Positions 42,173-50,646 of a DNA stretch of 64,000 nt are shown piece by piece; within the stretch, counting starts at the first letter, position 1; every line of letters starts with the position of its first letter. The position numbers and the translations under genes are program-made. This DNA comes from Natrinema zhouii. Its GTDB lineage: Archaea > Halobacteriota > Halobacteria > Halobacteriales > Natrialbaceae. The notes beneath the pieces were generated by a model. It did no database searches. It saw nothing but the letters and a program-made list of their open reading frames with translations, and had not been told where the DNA came from. The stretch covers positions 1,860,001-1,924,000 of the forward strand of contig NZ_CP059154.1 in NCBI RefSeq assembly GCF_013456555.2. Direction: 5' to 3'.

Positions 42173-44248
42173 ATGACAGATTCAAACGCATATAACTCGA
42201 ACGCGGACGCATCGATGGCTACCGACGAATCGACGGGTGACGGCGACACGCGCATCGGCGTCGATGTCGGCGGCACGTTCACCGACGTGGCGCTGACCGT
42301 CGACGACCGACTCGTCACCGCGAAGGTTCCGACGACTGACGAGCAGCACGTCGGCGTCCTCAAGGGGATCGAAAAGGCCTGCGACCGGGCTAGTATCGAC
42401 CCCGCTGAGATCGACGGCTTCGCCCACGCCATGACCGTCTCGGTCAACGCCCTCCTCGAGCGCGGCGGCGCGGAGACCGCGCTCGTGACCACCGAGGGGT
42501 TCCGGGACATCCTCGAGATCGGCCGCCAGGACCGGCCGGCTCTGTACGATCTCGAGGCCGAGAAACCCGAGCCGCTGGTCCCTCGCGACCGGCGGTTCGA
42601 GGTCGACGAGCGGACGACCGCGGCAGGGGTCGAGCGACCGGTCGACGAGAGCGAGGTCCGCGACCTCGCGGCGACGCTGCGCGACCGCGACGTCGAGGCG
42701 GTCGCAGTCTCTTTGCTGCACGCCTACGCCGACCCCGAAAACGAGCGCCTCGTGGCCGAGACGCTCCGCGAAGAACTCGAGGTGCCCGTCTCCGCGTCTC
42801 ACGAGGTGCTCGCGGAGTTCCGCGAGTTCGAACGCACGTCCACGACGGCGGTCGACGCCTACGTCCGACCGGCGATCGACCGCTACGTCGGCCGGTTAGT
42901 CGACGAGGCCGGCGGTGCCGGGATTCCGGCACCGCGAATCATGCAGGCCAACGGCGGCATCGCCGATCCCGAAACGGTCCGCGAGCACGCCGTGACGACG
43001 ACGCTGTCGGGGCCGGCCGCGGGCGTCGTCGGTGCCGCGGCGACCGTCGACGACGACGACGTCGAGGGGCTCGTCACCTTCGACATGGGCGGCACCTCGA
43101 GCGACGTGAGCCTCGTCCGGGACGGCCGGGCGGAGCGGACGACTGACGCCGAAATCGACGGGCTACCGATCCGGACGCCGATGGTCGACGTGAACACCGT
43201 CGGCGCGGGCGGCGGCTCGATCGCCTGGGTCGATTCGGGCGGCGCGCTCCGGGTCGGTCCGGAATCGTCGGGCGCCCAGCCCGGACCGGCCTGCTACGGC
43301 CGCGGCGGGACGCGGCCGACCGTCACCGACGCCAACGTCGTGCTGGGCTACATCGGCCCCGAGACCGCGCTCGGCGGCGAGATGACGCTCGACGTCGCGG
43401 CCGCTCGCGACGCGCTCGAGCGACTGGCCGACGAAGCGGGTCTGGACGGGGCGCTCGAGGCGGCCCGCGGGGTCTACCGCGTCGCGAACGCGACGATGAC
43501 GCGGACGATCCGTTCGGTCACCGTCGAGCGGGGCCACGACCCCCGCGAGTTCGCGCTCGTCGCCTTCGGCGGCGCGGGCCCGATGCACGCCGCGGCGCTG
43601 GCCGACTCGCTCTCCGTGGACCGGGTCGTCGTCCCGAGACCGGGCGGCGTCCTCTCCGCATTCGGCCTGCTCGCGGCCGATGAGAGCTACGACGCCGTTC
43701 GGACGGTGGGTGTGGGCCTCGACACGGCCGATCCCGCCGATCTCGAGAGCGTCTACGACGGCCTCGTCGAAACCGTGCGTTCGGACGCGTCCGATCCGGA
43801 CGCGGCGCGGGTCGAACGGGCCGCCGACTGCCGGTATTCCGGCCAGAGCTTCGAGCTGACCGTGCCCGTCGACGACGAGTTCGACGCGAGGGCGGTCGCC
43901 GACCGCTTCCACGACGCCCACGAGCGGACCTACGGCTACGCGATGGACGAATCGATCGAGGTCGTCAATCTCCGCGCGACGGCGACGATCCCCGGTTCGG
44001 AGCCGACCATCCGCCACGAGGGCGCGGGCGACGCCGTCGTCGGGACTCGAGAAGCGCACTTCCCCGGCACCGGCGCGCGGGAGGCGACCGTCTACGACCG
44101 AGATTGGCTCGAGACCGGCGCATCGATCGAGGGGGCAGCGGTCCTCGAGCAGGCCGAAAGCACGACCGTCGTCCCGCCCGCTTGGGCAGGCGAAATCCTC
44201 GCGGACGGAACGCTAGTCATGACGCGAACGGAGGACGAAGGACAATGA
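42173..44248 (+). CDS. hyuA: Hydantoinase/oxoprolinase, subunit A (HyuA-like)
   Basis: A 691-residue ATP-dependent enzyme subunit of the hydantoinase A/5-oxoprolinase family. After an acidic leader, residues 28-40 (IGVDVGGTFTDVA) form the ASKHA phosphate loop; further landmarks are DMGGTSSDVSLV near 303, VNTVGAGGGSIAWVDSGGALRVGPESSGAQPGPACYG near 340-375, and DANVVLGY. It hydrolyses ATP to open a cyclic imide or lactam together with HyuB. Candidate substrates are hydantoins, N-methylhydantoin or 5-oxoproline. Its stop overlaps the start of hyuB by ATGA (44245-44248). Confidence 0.9.
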   Translation: MTDSNAYNSNADASMATDESTGDGDTRIGVDVGGTFTDVALTVDDRLVTAKVPTTDEQHVGVLKGIEKACDRASIDPAEIDGFAHAMTVSVNALLERGGAETALVTTEGFRDILEIGRQDRPALYDLEAEKPEPLVPRDRRFEVDERTTAAGVERPVDESEVRDLAATLRDRDVEAVAVSLLHAYADPENERLVAETLREELEVPVSASHEVLAEFREFERTSTTAVDAYVRPAIDRYVGRLVDEAGGAGIPAPRIMQANGGIADPETVREHAVTTTLSGPAAGVVGAAATVDDDDVEGLVTFDMGGTSSDVSLVRDGRAERTTDAEIDGLPIRTPMVDVNTVGAGGGSIAWVDSGGALRVGPESSGAQPGPACYGRGGTRPTVTDANVVLGYIGPETALGGEMTLDVAAARDALERLADEAGLDGALEAARGVYRVANATMTRTIRSVTVERGHDPREFALVAFGGAGPMHAAALADSLSVDRVVVPRPGGVLSAFGLLAADESYDAVRTVGVGLDTADPADLESVYDGLVETVRSDASDPDAARVERAADCRYSGQSFELTVPVDDEFDARAVADRFHDAHERTYGYAMDESIEVVNLRATATIPGSEPTIRHEGAGDAVVGTREAHFPGTGAREATVYDRDWLETGASIEGAAVLEQAESTTVVPPAWAGEILADGTLVMTRTEDEGQ

Positions 44249-45876
44249 CGACAGACTCGACAGACGGGACGGACGACACAGACGACAGCATCGATCCGGT
44301 GACCCTCGAGGTACTGCGCAACCAGCTCGAGAGCGTCGCCGAGGAGATGGGACAGACTCTAATCCGCGGAGCCTACTCGCCGAACATCAAGGAACGTCGG
44401 GACTGCTCGACCGCGCTGTTCGACGCCGAGGGGCGGATGATCGCCCAGGCCGAGCACATCCCGGTCCACCTCGGCGCGATGCCGGCCGCCGTCGACGCCG
44501 TGCGCGAGCACGACCCGAAACCGGGCGACGTGTTCGTGCTCAACGACCCCTTCACCGGCGGAACGCACCTGCCGGACGTGACGATGGTCTCGCCGATCGC
44601 GCCCGGGCGTAGAGAGACCGGTACCGAGGATGACAGCGAGATCGTCGGGTACGCCGTCTCTCGAGCCCACCACGCCGACGTCGGCGGGATGACCCCCGGC
44701 AGCATGCCCGCCGGTGCGCAGGAGATCTATCAGGAGGGGCTCCGACTCCCGCCGACCCGACTCGTCGAGGGCGGTGAGGATCGAGACGACGTCCGCTCGC
44801 TGATCCTCGCGAACGTCCGCAACCCCGGCGAGCGCCGGGCCGACCTCCGCGCCCAGCAGGCGGCGAACGAGCGCGCCGAGGAACGGCTCGCCGCCCTCTT
44901 CGAGGAGCACGGCCGCGAGACCGTCCTCGAGGGGTTCGACGCCGTGATCGACTACTCCCGCGAGCGAATTACCGAGGAGATCGCGGCCTTGCCCGACGGT
45001 ACCTACGAGGCGACCGACCTCCTCGAGGGCGACGGCGTGACCGACGAGGACATCGAGATCGCGGTGACGGTGACCGTCGACGGCGAGACGATCCACGTCG
45101 ACTTCGCGGGGACCGCGGCGCAGGTCGCGGGCAATCTCAACGCCCCAGTGGCGGTCGCGACGAGCGCCGTCTACTTCGTCGTGCGCTGTATCACCGACCC
45201 CGAGATCCCGCCGAACCACGGCTGCTACGAACCGGTGAGCGTCCACGCGCCCGAGGGTTCGCTGCTCAATCCGAACCCCCCCGCGGCGGTCGTCGGCGGC
45301 AACGTCGAGACCAGCCAGCGGGTCACCGACGTGGTCTTCACCGCGCTCGCGGGGGCCGCGCCCGATCGCGTGCCGGCGCAGAGTCAGGGGACGATGAACA
45401 ACCTCACTATCGGCGCGCGGGACGGCTCCTTCGCCTACTACGAAACGATCGGCGGCGGCTTTGGCGCGCGAGCGGACCGCGACGGGATGGACGGCGTGCA
45501 GGTCGGCATGACGAACACGCTCAACACGCCCGTCGAATCCCTCGAGACAGAGTACCCGCTCCGGGTCGAGCGTTACGCGCTCCGGGACGGCAGCGGCGGT
45601 CGCGGGCGATTTCGCGGCGGGCTGGGGCTCGAGCGCTCGGTCACCGTCGAGACCGATGCGACGGTGTCGCTGCTGACCGAGCGCCGGCGGCACGCGCCGA
45701 AGGGCGTCGCGGGCGGGGAGAACGGCGCGACCGGAGAGAACCTGATCGACGGCGAGGCGGTTCCCGCGAAGACGACCGTCGACGTCGCGGCCGGGACGAC
45801 GGTGACGGTCAAAACGCCCGGCGGCGGCGGTCACGGCGAGCCGGACGAGCGGGAGGACGGGGGTGGCGATGTCTGA
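44245..45876 (+). CDS. hyuB: Hydantoinase/oxoprolinase, subunit B (HyuB-like)
   Basis: A 543-residue subunit of the HyuB family. Landmarks: IDPVTLEVLRNQLESVAEEMGQTLIRGAYSPNIKERRDCSTALFDAEGRMIAQAEHIPVHLGAMP near residues 16-80, NDPFTGGTHLPDVTMVSP, SRAHHADVGGMTPGSMP (probable metal-binding His and Asp), and GGGFGARADRDGMDGVQVGMTNTLNTPVE. Together with HyuA it opens a cyclic amide using ATP. The Arg- and Asp-rich tail ends in a Gly/Asp-rich run, and its last bases overlap the start of the racemase-family gene (45869), so translation is coupled. Confidence 0.9.
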   Translation: MTTDSTDGTDDTDDSIDPVTLEVLRNQLESVAEEMGQTLIRGAYSPNIKERRDCSTALFDAEGRMIAQAEHIPVHLGAMPAAVDAVREHDPKPGDVFVLNDPFTGGTHLPDVTMVSPIAPGRRETGTEDDSEIVGYAVSRAHHADVGGMTPGSMPAGAQEIYQEGLRLPPTRLVEGGEDRDDVRSLILANVRNPGERRADLRAQQAANERAEERLAALFEEHGRETVLEGFDAVIDYSRERITEEIAALPDGTYEATDLLEGDGVTDEDIEIAVTVTVDGETIHVDFAGTAAQVAGNLNAPVAVATSAVYFVVRCITDPEIPPNHGCYEPVSVHAPEGSLLNPNPPAAVVGGNVETSQRVTDVVFTALAGAAPDRVPAQSQGTMNNLTIGARDGSFAYYETIGGGFGARADRDGMDGVQVGMTNTLNTPVESLETEYPLRVERYALRDGSGGRGRFRGGLGLERSVTVETDATVSLLTERRRHAPKGVAGGENGATGENLIDGEAVPAKTTVDVAAGTTVTVKTPGGGGHGEPDEREDGGGDV

Positions 45877-46594
45877 TCAGAACAGTCGAAACGGGCGAGT
45901 CGGGCTGATCGTCCCCTCCTCGAACACGACAGTTGAACCGGAGTTCCGGGCGTTCCTCCCCAACGAGGTCACCGTCCACGGCGCGCGGATGGCCCTCGAG
46001 TCGGTCACCGTCGACGAACTCGACGCGATGAGCGACGACGCGGCGCGGGCCGCCGAACTCCTCGGCCACGCAGACGTCGACGCGGTCGCCTACGCCTGTA
46101 CCACCGGCAGCCTGATCCACGGCCCGGGATTCGACGCCGAACTCGAGGAGCGCTTGCGAGAGGCGGCCGGCGTCCCCGCGGTCGCGACGGCCCGTTCGGT
46201 CGTCCGCGCGCTCAAGGCACTCGAGGCCGACCGGATCGCCGTCGCGACGCCCTATACCAGCGAACTCGACGAGAAAGAGCGGGAGTTCCTCGCGGAATCG
46301 GGATTCGACGTCGCGTCGATCGACGGTCGTGGACTCGCGGCGAACACCGAAATCGGTGCGCTGACTCCTGACGACGCGTCCCGGCAGGTGCTCGAGCACG
46401 TCGGTAGCGACGACGACCTCGATGCCGTCTTCGTCTCCTGTACGAACTACCGGTCGCTCGCCGCGATCGACGCGCTCGAGGCGAAACTGGGGGTACCGGT
46501 GATCACGAGCAACGGGGCGACGCTGTGGGACGTCTGCGGAGCGGCCGGTTTCGCGGTCGATGGCCCGGGAACGCTGTTCGGTCGCGACCGGTAG
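45869..46594 (+). CDS. Asp/Glu racemase / maleate cis-trans isomerase family protein
   Basis: A 241-residue protein of the aspartate/glutamate racemase superfamily, maleate isomerase/arylmalonate decarboxylase branch. GLIVPSSNTTVEPEF near the N-terminus is typical. The two catalytic Cys positions are occupied: Cys in YACTTGSLIHGPG near residue 79 and Cys in VSCTNYRSL near residue 190. Relatives include hydantoin racemase, which epimerises substrates for hydantoinases. The start codon chosen overlaps the hyuB stop, supporting a hyuA-hyuB-racemase unit. Its exact reaction is not determined. Confidence 0.8.
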   Translation: MSDQNSRNGRVGLIVPSSNTTVEPEFRAFLPNEVTVHGARMALESVTVDELDAMSDDAARAAELLGHADVDAVAYACTTGSLIHGPGFDAELEERLREAAGVPAVATARSVVRALKALEADRIAVATPYTSELDEKEREFLAESGFDVASIDGRGLAANTEIGALTPDDASRQVLEHVGSDDDLDAVFVSCTNYRSLAAIDALEAKLGVPVITSNGATLWDVCGAAGFAVDGPGTLFGRDR

Positions 46595-46690
46595 CCCGCT
46601 ACCGGATTCGATTGGGGTCCGCGTCGCTGATTCGTCGTCCGTCTTCCGTCGGTACCTGTCGCCATTGGCTGAAGTCTCCGGTGACGGTGC

Positions 46691-46698
46691 GTTTTTAG
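46691..46698 (+). promoter_or_regulatory. TATA-like box of cofE
   Basis: GTTTTTAG is 23-30 nt upstream of the cofE ATG at 46721. It suggests that cofE and the following gene have their own leaderless promoter and are not simply the tail of the hydantoinase operon. Confidence 0.5.
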
Positions 46699-46720
46699 CG
46701 CCGCTACTCCACCGTCCGAT

Positions 46721-47491
46721 ATGGAACTCAACGGCGTGGCGGAGCTGCCCGAAATCCGCCCCGGCGACGACATCGCCGAACTCGTCGCGGATCGGGCCGC
46801 CCTCGAGCCGGGCGACGTGCTCACCGTCGCGAGTACGATCGTCTCGAAGGCCGAGGGTCGCACGGCTGATCTCGAGGACTACCCGGTCAGCGGTCGGGCA
46901 CAGGAGATTGCCGACCGCATCGCCGAACTGGCCGACGAGGAGAAGGATCCGCGGTTCGCGCAGGCCGTCCTCGAGGAGAGCACGGAACTGCTGATCGACA
47001 CCCCGTTCTTGCTGACCGAGACCAGATTCGGCCACATCTGCGTGAACGCGGGGATCGACCGCTCGAACGTGCCGGATCACGACCTGTTGCTCCTGCCGAA
47101 GCGACCGACCGAGAGCGCCGAGCGGATTCGATCGGGGCTCGAGCAGCGGGGCATCGAGGACGTCGCGGTGGTCGTCACGGACACCTGTGGTCGCCCGTTC
47201 CGGCACGGTCAGCGCGGCGTCGCGCTCGGCTGGGCCGGCATGCCCGCGAGCAGGGACTGGCGGGGCGAACTCGACCGGGACGGTCACGAACTCGGCGTCA
47301 CCGTCCAGTCGGTGGTCGACGAACTCGCCGCCGCCGCGAACCTCGTCACCGGCGAGGGTGCCGGCGGGACGCCCGCCGTCGTCGTTCGGGGCTGGGAGTT
47401 CGGCGACCACGAGGGAAGCGACGAACTCTTTCGATCCGTCGAGAGTGACTTCGTTCGACAGTCGCTCCGAGACTGGAGGTTCGATAAATGA
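46721..47491 (+). CDS. cofE: Coenzyme F420-0:L-glutamate ligase
   Basis: A 256-residue enzyme that adds glutamate residues to F420-0, giving F420-1 and F420-2, with GTP hydrolysis. Family motifs: GDVLTVASTIVSKAEGR near 31-47, FGHICVNAGIDRSNVPD near 102-118, VVVTDTCGRPFRHGQRGVALGWAGM near 147-171, and LVTGEGAGGTPAVVVRGW near 209-226. The length matches archaeal CofE. It has its own TATA-like box and overlaps the start of the next gene by ATGA. Confidence 0.92.
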   Translation: MELNGVAELPEIRPGDDIAELVADRAALEPGDVLTVASTIVSKAEGRTADLEDYPVSGRAQEIADRIAELADEEKDPRFAQAVLEESTELLIDTPFLLTETRFGHICVNAGIDRSNVPDHDLLLLPKRPTESAERIRSGLEQRGIEDVAVVVTDTCGRPFRHGQRGVALGWAGMPASRDWRGELDRDGHELGVTVQSVVDELAAAANLVTGEGAGGTPAVVVRGWEFGDHEGSDELFRSVESDFVRQSLRDWRFDK

Positions 47492-48507
47492 GTGAGAACA
47501 CCGACTCGAGCGACGATCCGACGTGGGGCATCGAACTCACCCCTGAGCACCCACCCGATCGAGTGGCCGACCTGGCCGCGCTCGCGGAGGACGAGGGGTT
47601 CGACGTCGCGTTCGCGAGCAGCCACTACTTCAACCGCGATCCGTTCGTCGTGCTCTCGCGGATGGCCGCCGCCACGGAGACCATTCGGCTCGGGCCGGGC
47701 GTCGTCAATCCCTACGAAACGCATCCCGTGAAACTGGCCGCGCAGACGGCGACGATCGACGAAATCAGCGACGGTCGAGGGGTTTTCGGCGTCGGCGCGG
47801 GCGATCGCTCCTCCCTCTCGAATCTAGGGATCGAACGCGACAGCCCCCTCCGTCGCGTCCTCGAGACGTTCGACCTCGCTCGAGACCTCTGGGACGGCCG
47901 GACGGTCACCCACGATGGGACGTTCACCGCGCGAGATGCATCGCTAAACCTCGATCCGCCGTCCGAGGCCATTCCGGTCTACATCGGCGCGCAGGGACCG
48001 CATATGCTCCGGATGAGCGCGAAACACGCCGACGGCGTGCTGGTCAACGCCGCCCATCCAAGAGATCTCGAGTGGGCTGCGGGCCAGCTCGAGCAGGGGC
48101 TGTCCGACCGACCCGACGACTACGGCGAATTCGAGTCGCTCGCGTTCGCGAGTGTCAGCGTCGCCGGCGACGAGGATGCCGCGCGCGAGGCAGCCCGACC
48201 GCCCGTCGCCTTCATCGTCGGCGGGGCCGCCGACCCGGTCCTCGAGCGCCACGATATCGACCGCGAGGCCGCGACGGCGGTCAGCGAGGCCCTCGAGCGG
48301 GGCGATCTTCCCGAGGCTTTCGGTCACGTTACTCCGGCGATGATCAACGCGTTCTGTATCGCGGGAACGATGGAGACGGTCGCGGACCGGTTCGCCAGGG
48401 CGCTCGAGTACGTCGACGGAATCGTCGTGGGATCGCCGCTGGGACCGGATCTCGAGGACGCAGTCGAACGGGCGAGCGAGGCGCTCGCTCGCGCGACCGA
48501 GACGTGA
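47488..48507 (+). CDS. LLM-class (luciferase-like) flavin/F420-dependent oxidoreductase, Mer-like
   Basis: A 339-residue TIM-barrel protein of the luciferase-like family: AALAEDEGFDVAFASSHYFNRDPFVVLSRMAAATETIRLGPGVVNPYETHPVKLAAQTATIDEISDGRGVFGVGAGDR covers the N-terminal half, with AIPVYIGAQGPHMLRMSAKHADGVLVN in the second half. Archaeal members such as 5,10-methylene-tetrahydromethanopterin reductase use F420. Halophiles use folate-type C1 carriers and carry many such genes, so the substrate is unknown. The translational overlap with cofE (ATGA at 47488-47491) supports an F420-linked function. Confidence 0.85.
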   Translation: MSENTDSSDDPTWGIELTPEHPPDRVADLAALAEDEGFDVAFASSHYFNRDPFVVLSRMAAATETIRLGPGVVNPYETHPVKLAAQTATIDEISDGRGVFGVGAGDRSSLSNLGIERDSPLRRVLETFDLARDLWDGRTVTHDGTFTARDASLNLDPPSEAIPVYIGAQGPHMLRMSAKHADGVLVNAAHPRDLEWAAGQLEQGLSDRPDDYGEFESLAFASVSVAGDEDAAREAARPPVAFIVGGAADPVLERHDIDREAATAVSEALERGDLPEAFGHVTPAMINAFCIAGTMETVADRFARALEYVDGIVVGSPLGPDLEDAVERASEALARATET

Positions 48508-48555
48508 CTGTCCGCTGCGCTTCAGCGAGTGAAAAATCGGTCGCTGCCGCTGCGG

Positions 48556-48750
48556 TCAGTTTGCAGTGAAGAGGTCCCCGATAGCGCCGAGGGTGAGGGC
48601 GCCGAAGACGCCCATCGAGAAGACGACGAGGAGCGCGCCGATCAGGATGAGCAGCGGTGCGAGCCCCGCGCCCATCGCGACGTCACCGAAGAGTTCGGTC
48701 ATCTCGGTAAGGTTGTCAACGACGACGTTCAGCGGTGTGACGGTGTCCAT
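48556..48750 (-). CDS. Small one- or two-helix membrane protein (64 aa)
   Basis: A 64-residue protein with a long hydrophobic segment (about residues 28-57) that could cross the membrane once or as a tight hairpin: LAPLLILIGALLVVFSMGVFGALTLGAIG, preceded by an amphipathic N-terminus DTVTPLNVVVDNLTEMTELFGDV. Such short proteins recur in Halobacteria with no known role. It is convergent with the LLM gene. Confidence 0.6.
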   Translation of the reverse strand: MDTVTPLNVVVDNLTEMTELFGDVAMGAGLAPLLILIGALLVVFSMGVFGALTLGAIGDLFTAN

Positions 48751-48834
48751 ATTCGGGCGTTGTTACCGGTGCTACTTGGCCGTACCGGTCCCTAATGAGG
48801 GGAGACTAAGTCGCCACCGCTCGTACCCCGATCC

Positions 48835-49113
48835 GTGACCGACGACGCGACGCTCTCGGATTTCGATACGTCCGCTGGCGATGCTGACAGCACCACGACG
48901 GAGTCACCACGAGCGGACGCTGCTCCCAGCGAAACTGACGATGGAACGGTCGATACCGGTGCTTCCGCTGACGGCCCGGGAGAGAAACGCAGCGAGACCG
49001 TATTCTCGACGTACGCGTGGGGAACGTATACCTGCAGTCAGTGCGGCGACGAGACTGACTCCGTCTGGCGTTCCGACGGCGAGCTGGTCTGTCCTGAGTG
49101 CAAAGAGTGGTAA
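48835..49113 (+). CDS. Zinc-ribbon protein with acidic N-terminus (92 aa)
   Basis: From a GTG at 48835. The first 60 residues are Asp/Ser/Thr/Glu-rich and disordered, typical of halophile linkers. The C-terminus FSTYAWGTYTCSQCGDETDSVWRSDGELVCPECKEW has two CxxC pairs forming a rubredoxin/zinc-ribbon knuckle. Many haloarchaeal genomes have such DUF-class zinc fingers; DNA, RNA or protein binding is not known. A weak AT-run (GACTAAGT) lies about 23-30 nt upstream of the start. Confidence 0.7.
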   Translation: MTDDATLSDFDTSAGDADSTTTESPRADAAPSETDDGTVDTGASADGPGEKRSETVFSTYAWGTYTCSQCGDETDSVWRSDGELVCPECKEW

Positions 49114-49175
49114 TAAGTAACTGAACCCGGTAATAGCCGACTTCTCGAGGGCTGCTTGCGATCCTTCTCCCGAAG

Positions 49176-49183
49176 ATTTATAT
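49176..49183 (+). promoter_or_regulatory. TATA-like box of the cold-shock gene
   Basis: ATTTATAT, 27-34 nt upstream of the ATG at 49210, in an otherwise GC-rich surround; also flanked by an inverted GAAGAT/ATCTTC. Confidence 0.6.
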
Positions 49184-49209
49184 CTTCGTCGCGGCTCTAT
49201 TGAGATGCA

Positions 49210-49404
49210 ATGGCGAAAGGCACGGTCGACTTCTTCAACGACACTGGCGGCTATGGATTCATCGAAACTGACGACGCGGACGACGACGTGTTCTTCCACA
49301 TGGAAGACGTCGGCGGTCCTGACCTAGAGGAGGGTCAGGAGGTCGAGTTCGACATCGAGGAGGCCGAGAAGGGGCCACGCGCGACGAACCTCGAACGGCT
49401 GTAA
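49210..49404 (+). CDS. cspA: Cold-shock protein
   Basis: A 64-residue cold-shock domain (OB fold) protein: MAKGTVDFFNDTGGYGFIETDDADDDVFFHMEDV includes both RNA-binding motifs (GYGFI and VFFHM, forms of RNP1 and RNP2), and the C-terminus EEGQEVEFDIEEAEKGPRATNL is typical. It binds single-stranded nucleic acid and acts as an RNA chaperone. The basic surface is replaced by acidic residues, as in other halophile Csps. A clear TATA-like box precedes it. Confidence 0.93.
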   Translation: MAKGTVDFFNDTGGYGFIETDDADDDVFFHMEDVGGPDLEEGQEVEFDIEEAEKGPRATNLERL

Positions 49405-49665
49405 GCCGGTCCAAACGGGTGTATCGTTTTCTGATTGCTACTCGAGTAGCAGCGGCTCTCGAGTGAGAGCGGACGGCTCGCAGGCGGGATCGGTCGTGGT
49501 TCGGTCGAAAGCGGCCATCTCGCGCGGAGAGCCCCAACGGATGCGGCGCCAGTAACGTCTTCTCAGACGACTGGTAGTTCACGTGACACAAAACATATGG
49601 TCCGGAGCCACGGATATCGCCGTAATGACCGGGCCGTCCGGGTTCCCGTCGACACCTTCGACACT
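49405..49665. other. Intergenic stretch between cspA and the MoxR gene
   Basis: About 260 nt with no gene recognised. A long open frame continuous with the MoxR gene extends leftward but reads as Arg/Val-rich non-protein text, so the ATG at 49666 was kept. Confidence 0.4.
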
Positions 49666-50646
49666 ATGACCGATGCAAACCCGACAGTAGATGCAGGTAC
49701 CGAGCCGATGGCTGACGGCGACACCCTCCAGATTTCGACCGTCGAGCGGCTGTGTACCGACATCGAGACGAACGTCTCGCGCGTGATCGTCGGCCACGAC
49801 GACGTCATCGAACACGTCATCACCGCCATCCTCGGGCGCGGACACGTCCTGCTCGACGACGTCCCCGGCGTCGGCAAGACGATGCTGGCGCGCTCGATCG
49901 CCAAATCCGTCGACTGTACGTTCAGCCGCGTCCAGTTCACGCCGGATCTCCTTCCCACCGACGTCACCGGCGTGAACGTCTTCAACCAGAAGACTCGCGA
50001 GTTCGAGTTTCAATCCGGCCCCGTCTTCGGGAACATCGTGCTGGGCGACGAGATTAATCGCGCGCCACCCAAGACGCAGGCGGCACTGCTCGAGGCCATG
50101 GAGGAAGGGCAGGTCACCACCGACGGGCGGACGCGTGAGCTACCGACGCCGTTTACCGTCATCGCGACGCAGAACGCTGTCGAACCGAATCGGACCTACG
50201 ACCTGCCATTCGCCGAACTCGATCGGTTCATGAAGAAGCTCCACCTCGGCTATCCGGAGCCCGAAGAGGAAGCGGAGCTACTCGGCCGAACCGTCGGCGA
50301 CCACCCGATCGAATCGCTCGAGCCGGTGACGGATCGCGAGACCCTCGTCGAGGCCCGCGAGACCGTCTCGACAGTGCAGGTCGCGGAGCCGGTTCGAACG
50401 TACGTGACGCGGCTCGCGGCGTACACCCGCGAGAACGCCCACATCGGCGTCAGCCCCCGCGGGACGATCTCGCTGCTCCGGGCGGCCCAGGCTCGCGCCG
50501 TCACGAACGGCCGGGAGTACGTGACCCCCGACGACGTGCAGGCCGAGGCGACCGTCGTCATGAGCCACCGGATCAAGACGAACGGGCGCGACCGCGACGG
50601 GAACGCGGTCGTCGAGGACGCACTCGAGCGCGTTCCCGTCGAATGA
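49666..50646 (+). CDS. MoxR-family AAA+ ATPase
   Basis: A 326-residue AAA+ ATPase: Walker A DDVPGVGKT at about 64-72, Walker B ending VLGDEIN near 127, sensor 1 TQNAVEP, and a lid domain with GVSPRGTISLLRAAQARAVTNGREYVTPDDV. MoxR ATPases act as chaperones or maturation factors with partner VWA/DUF58 proteins. This gene is followed by DUF58 and transglutaminase-like genes with ATGA overlaps, the usual cluster. The stop overlaps the next start at 50643. Confidence 0.9.
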   Translation: MTDANPTVDAGTEPMADGDTLQISTVERLCTDIETNVSRVIVGHDDVIEHVITAILGRGHVLLDDVPGVGKTMLARSIAKSVDCTFSRVQFTPDLLPTDVTGVNVFNQKTREFEFQSGPVFGNIVLGDEINRAPPKTQAALLEAMEEGQVTTDGRTRELPTPFTVIATQNAVEPNRTYDLPFAELDRFMKKLHLGYPEPEEEAELLGRTVGDHPIESLEPVTDRETLVEARETVSTVQVAEPVRTYVTRLAAYTRENAHIGVSPRGTISLLRAAQARAVTNGREYVTPDDVQAEATVVMSHRIKTNGRDRDGNAVVEDALERVPVE

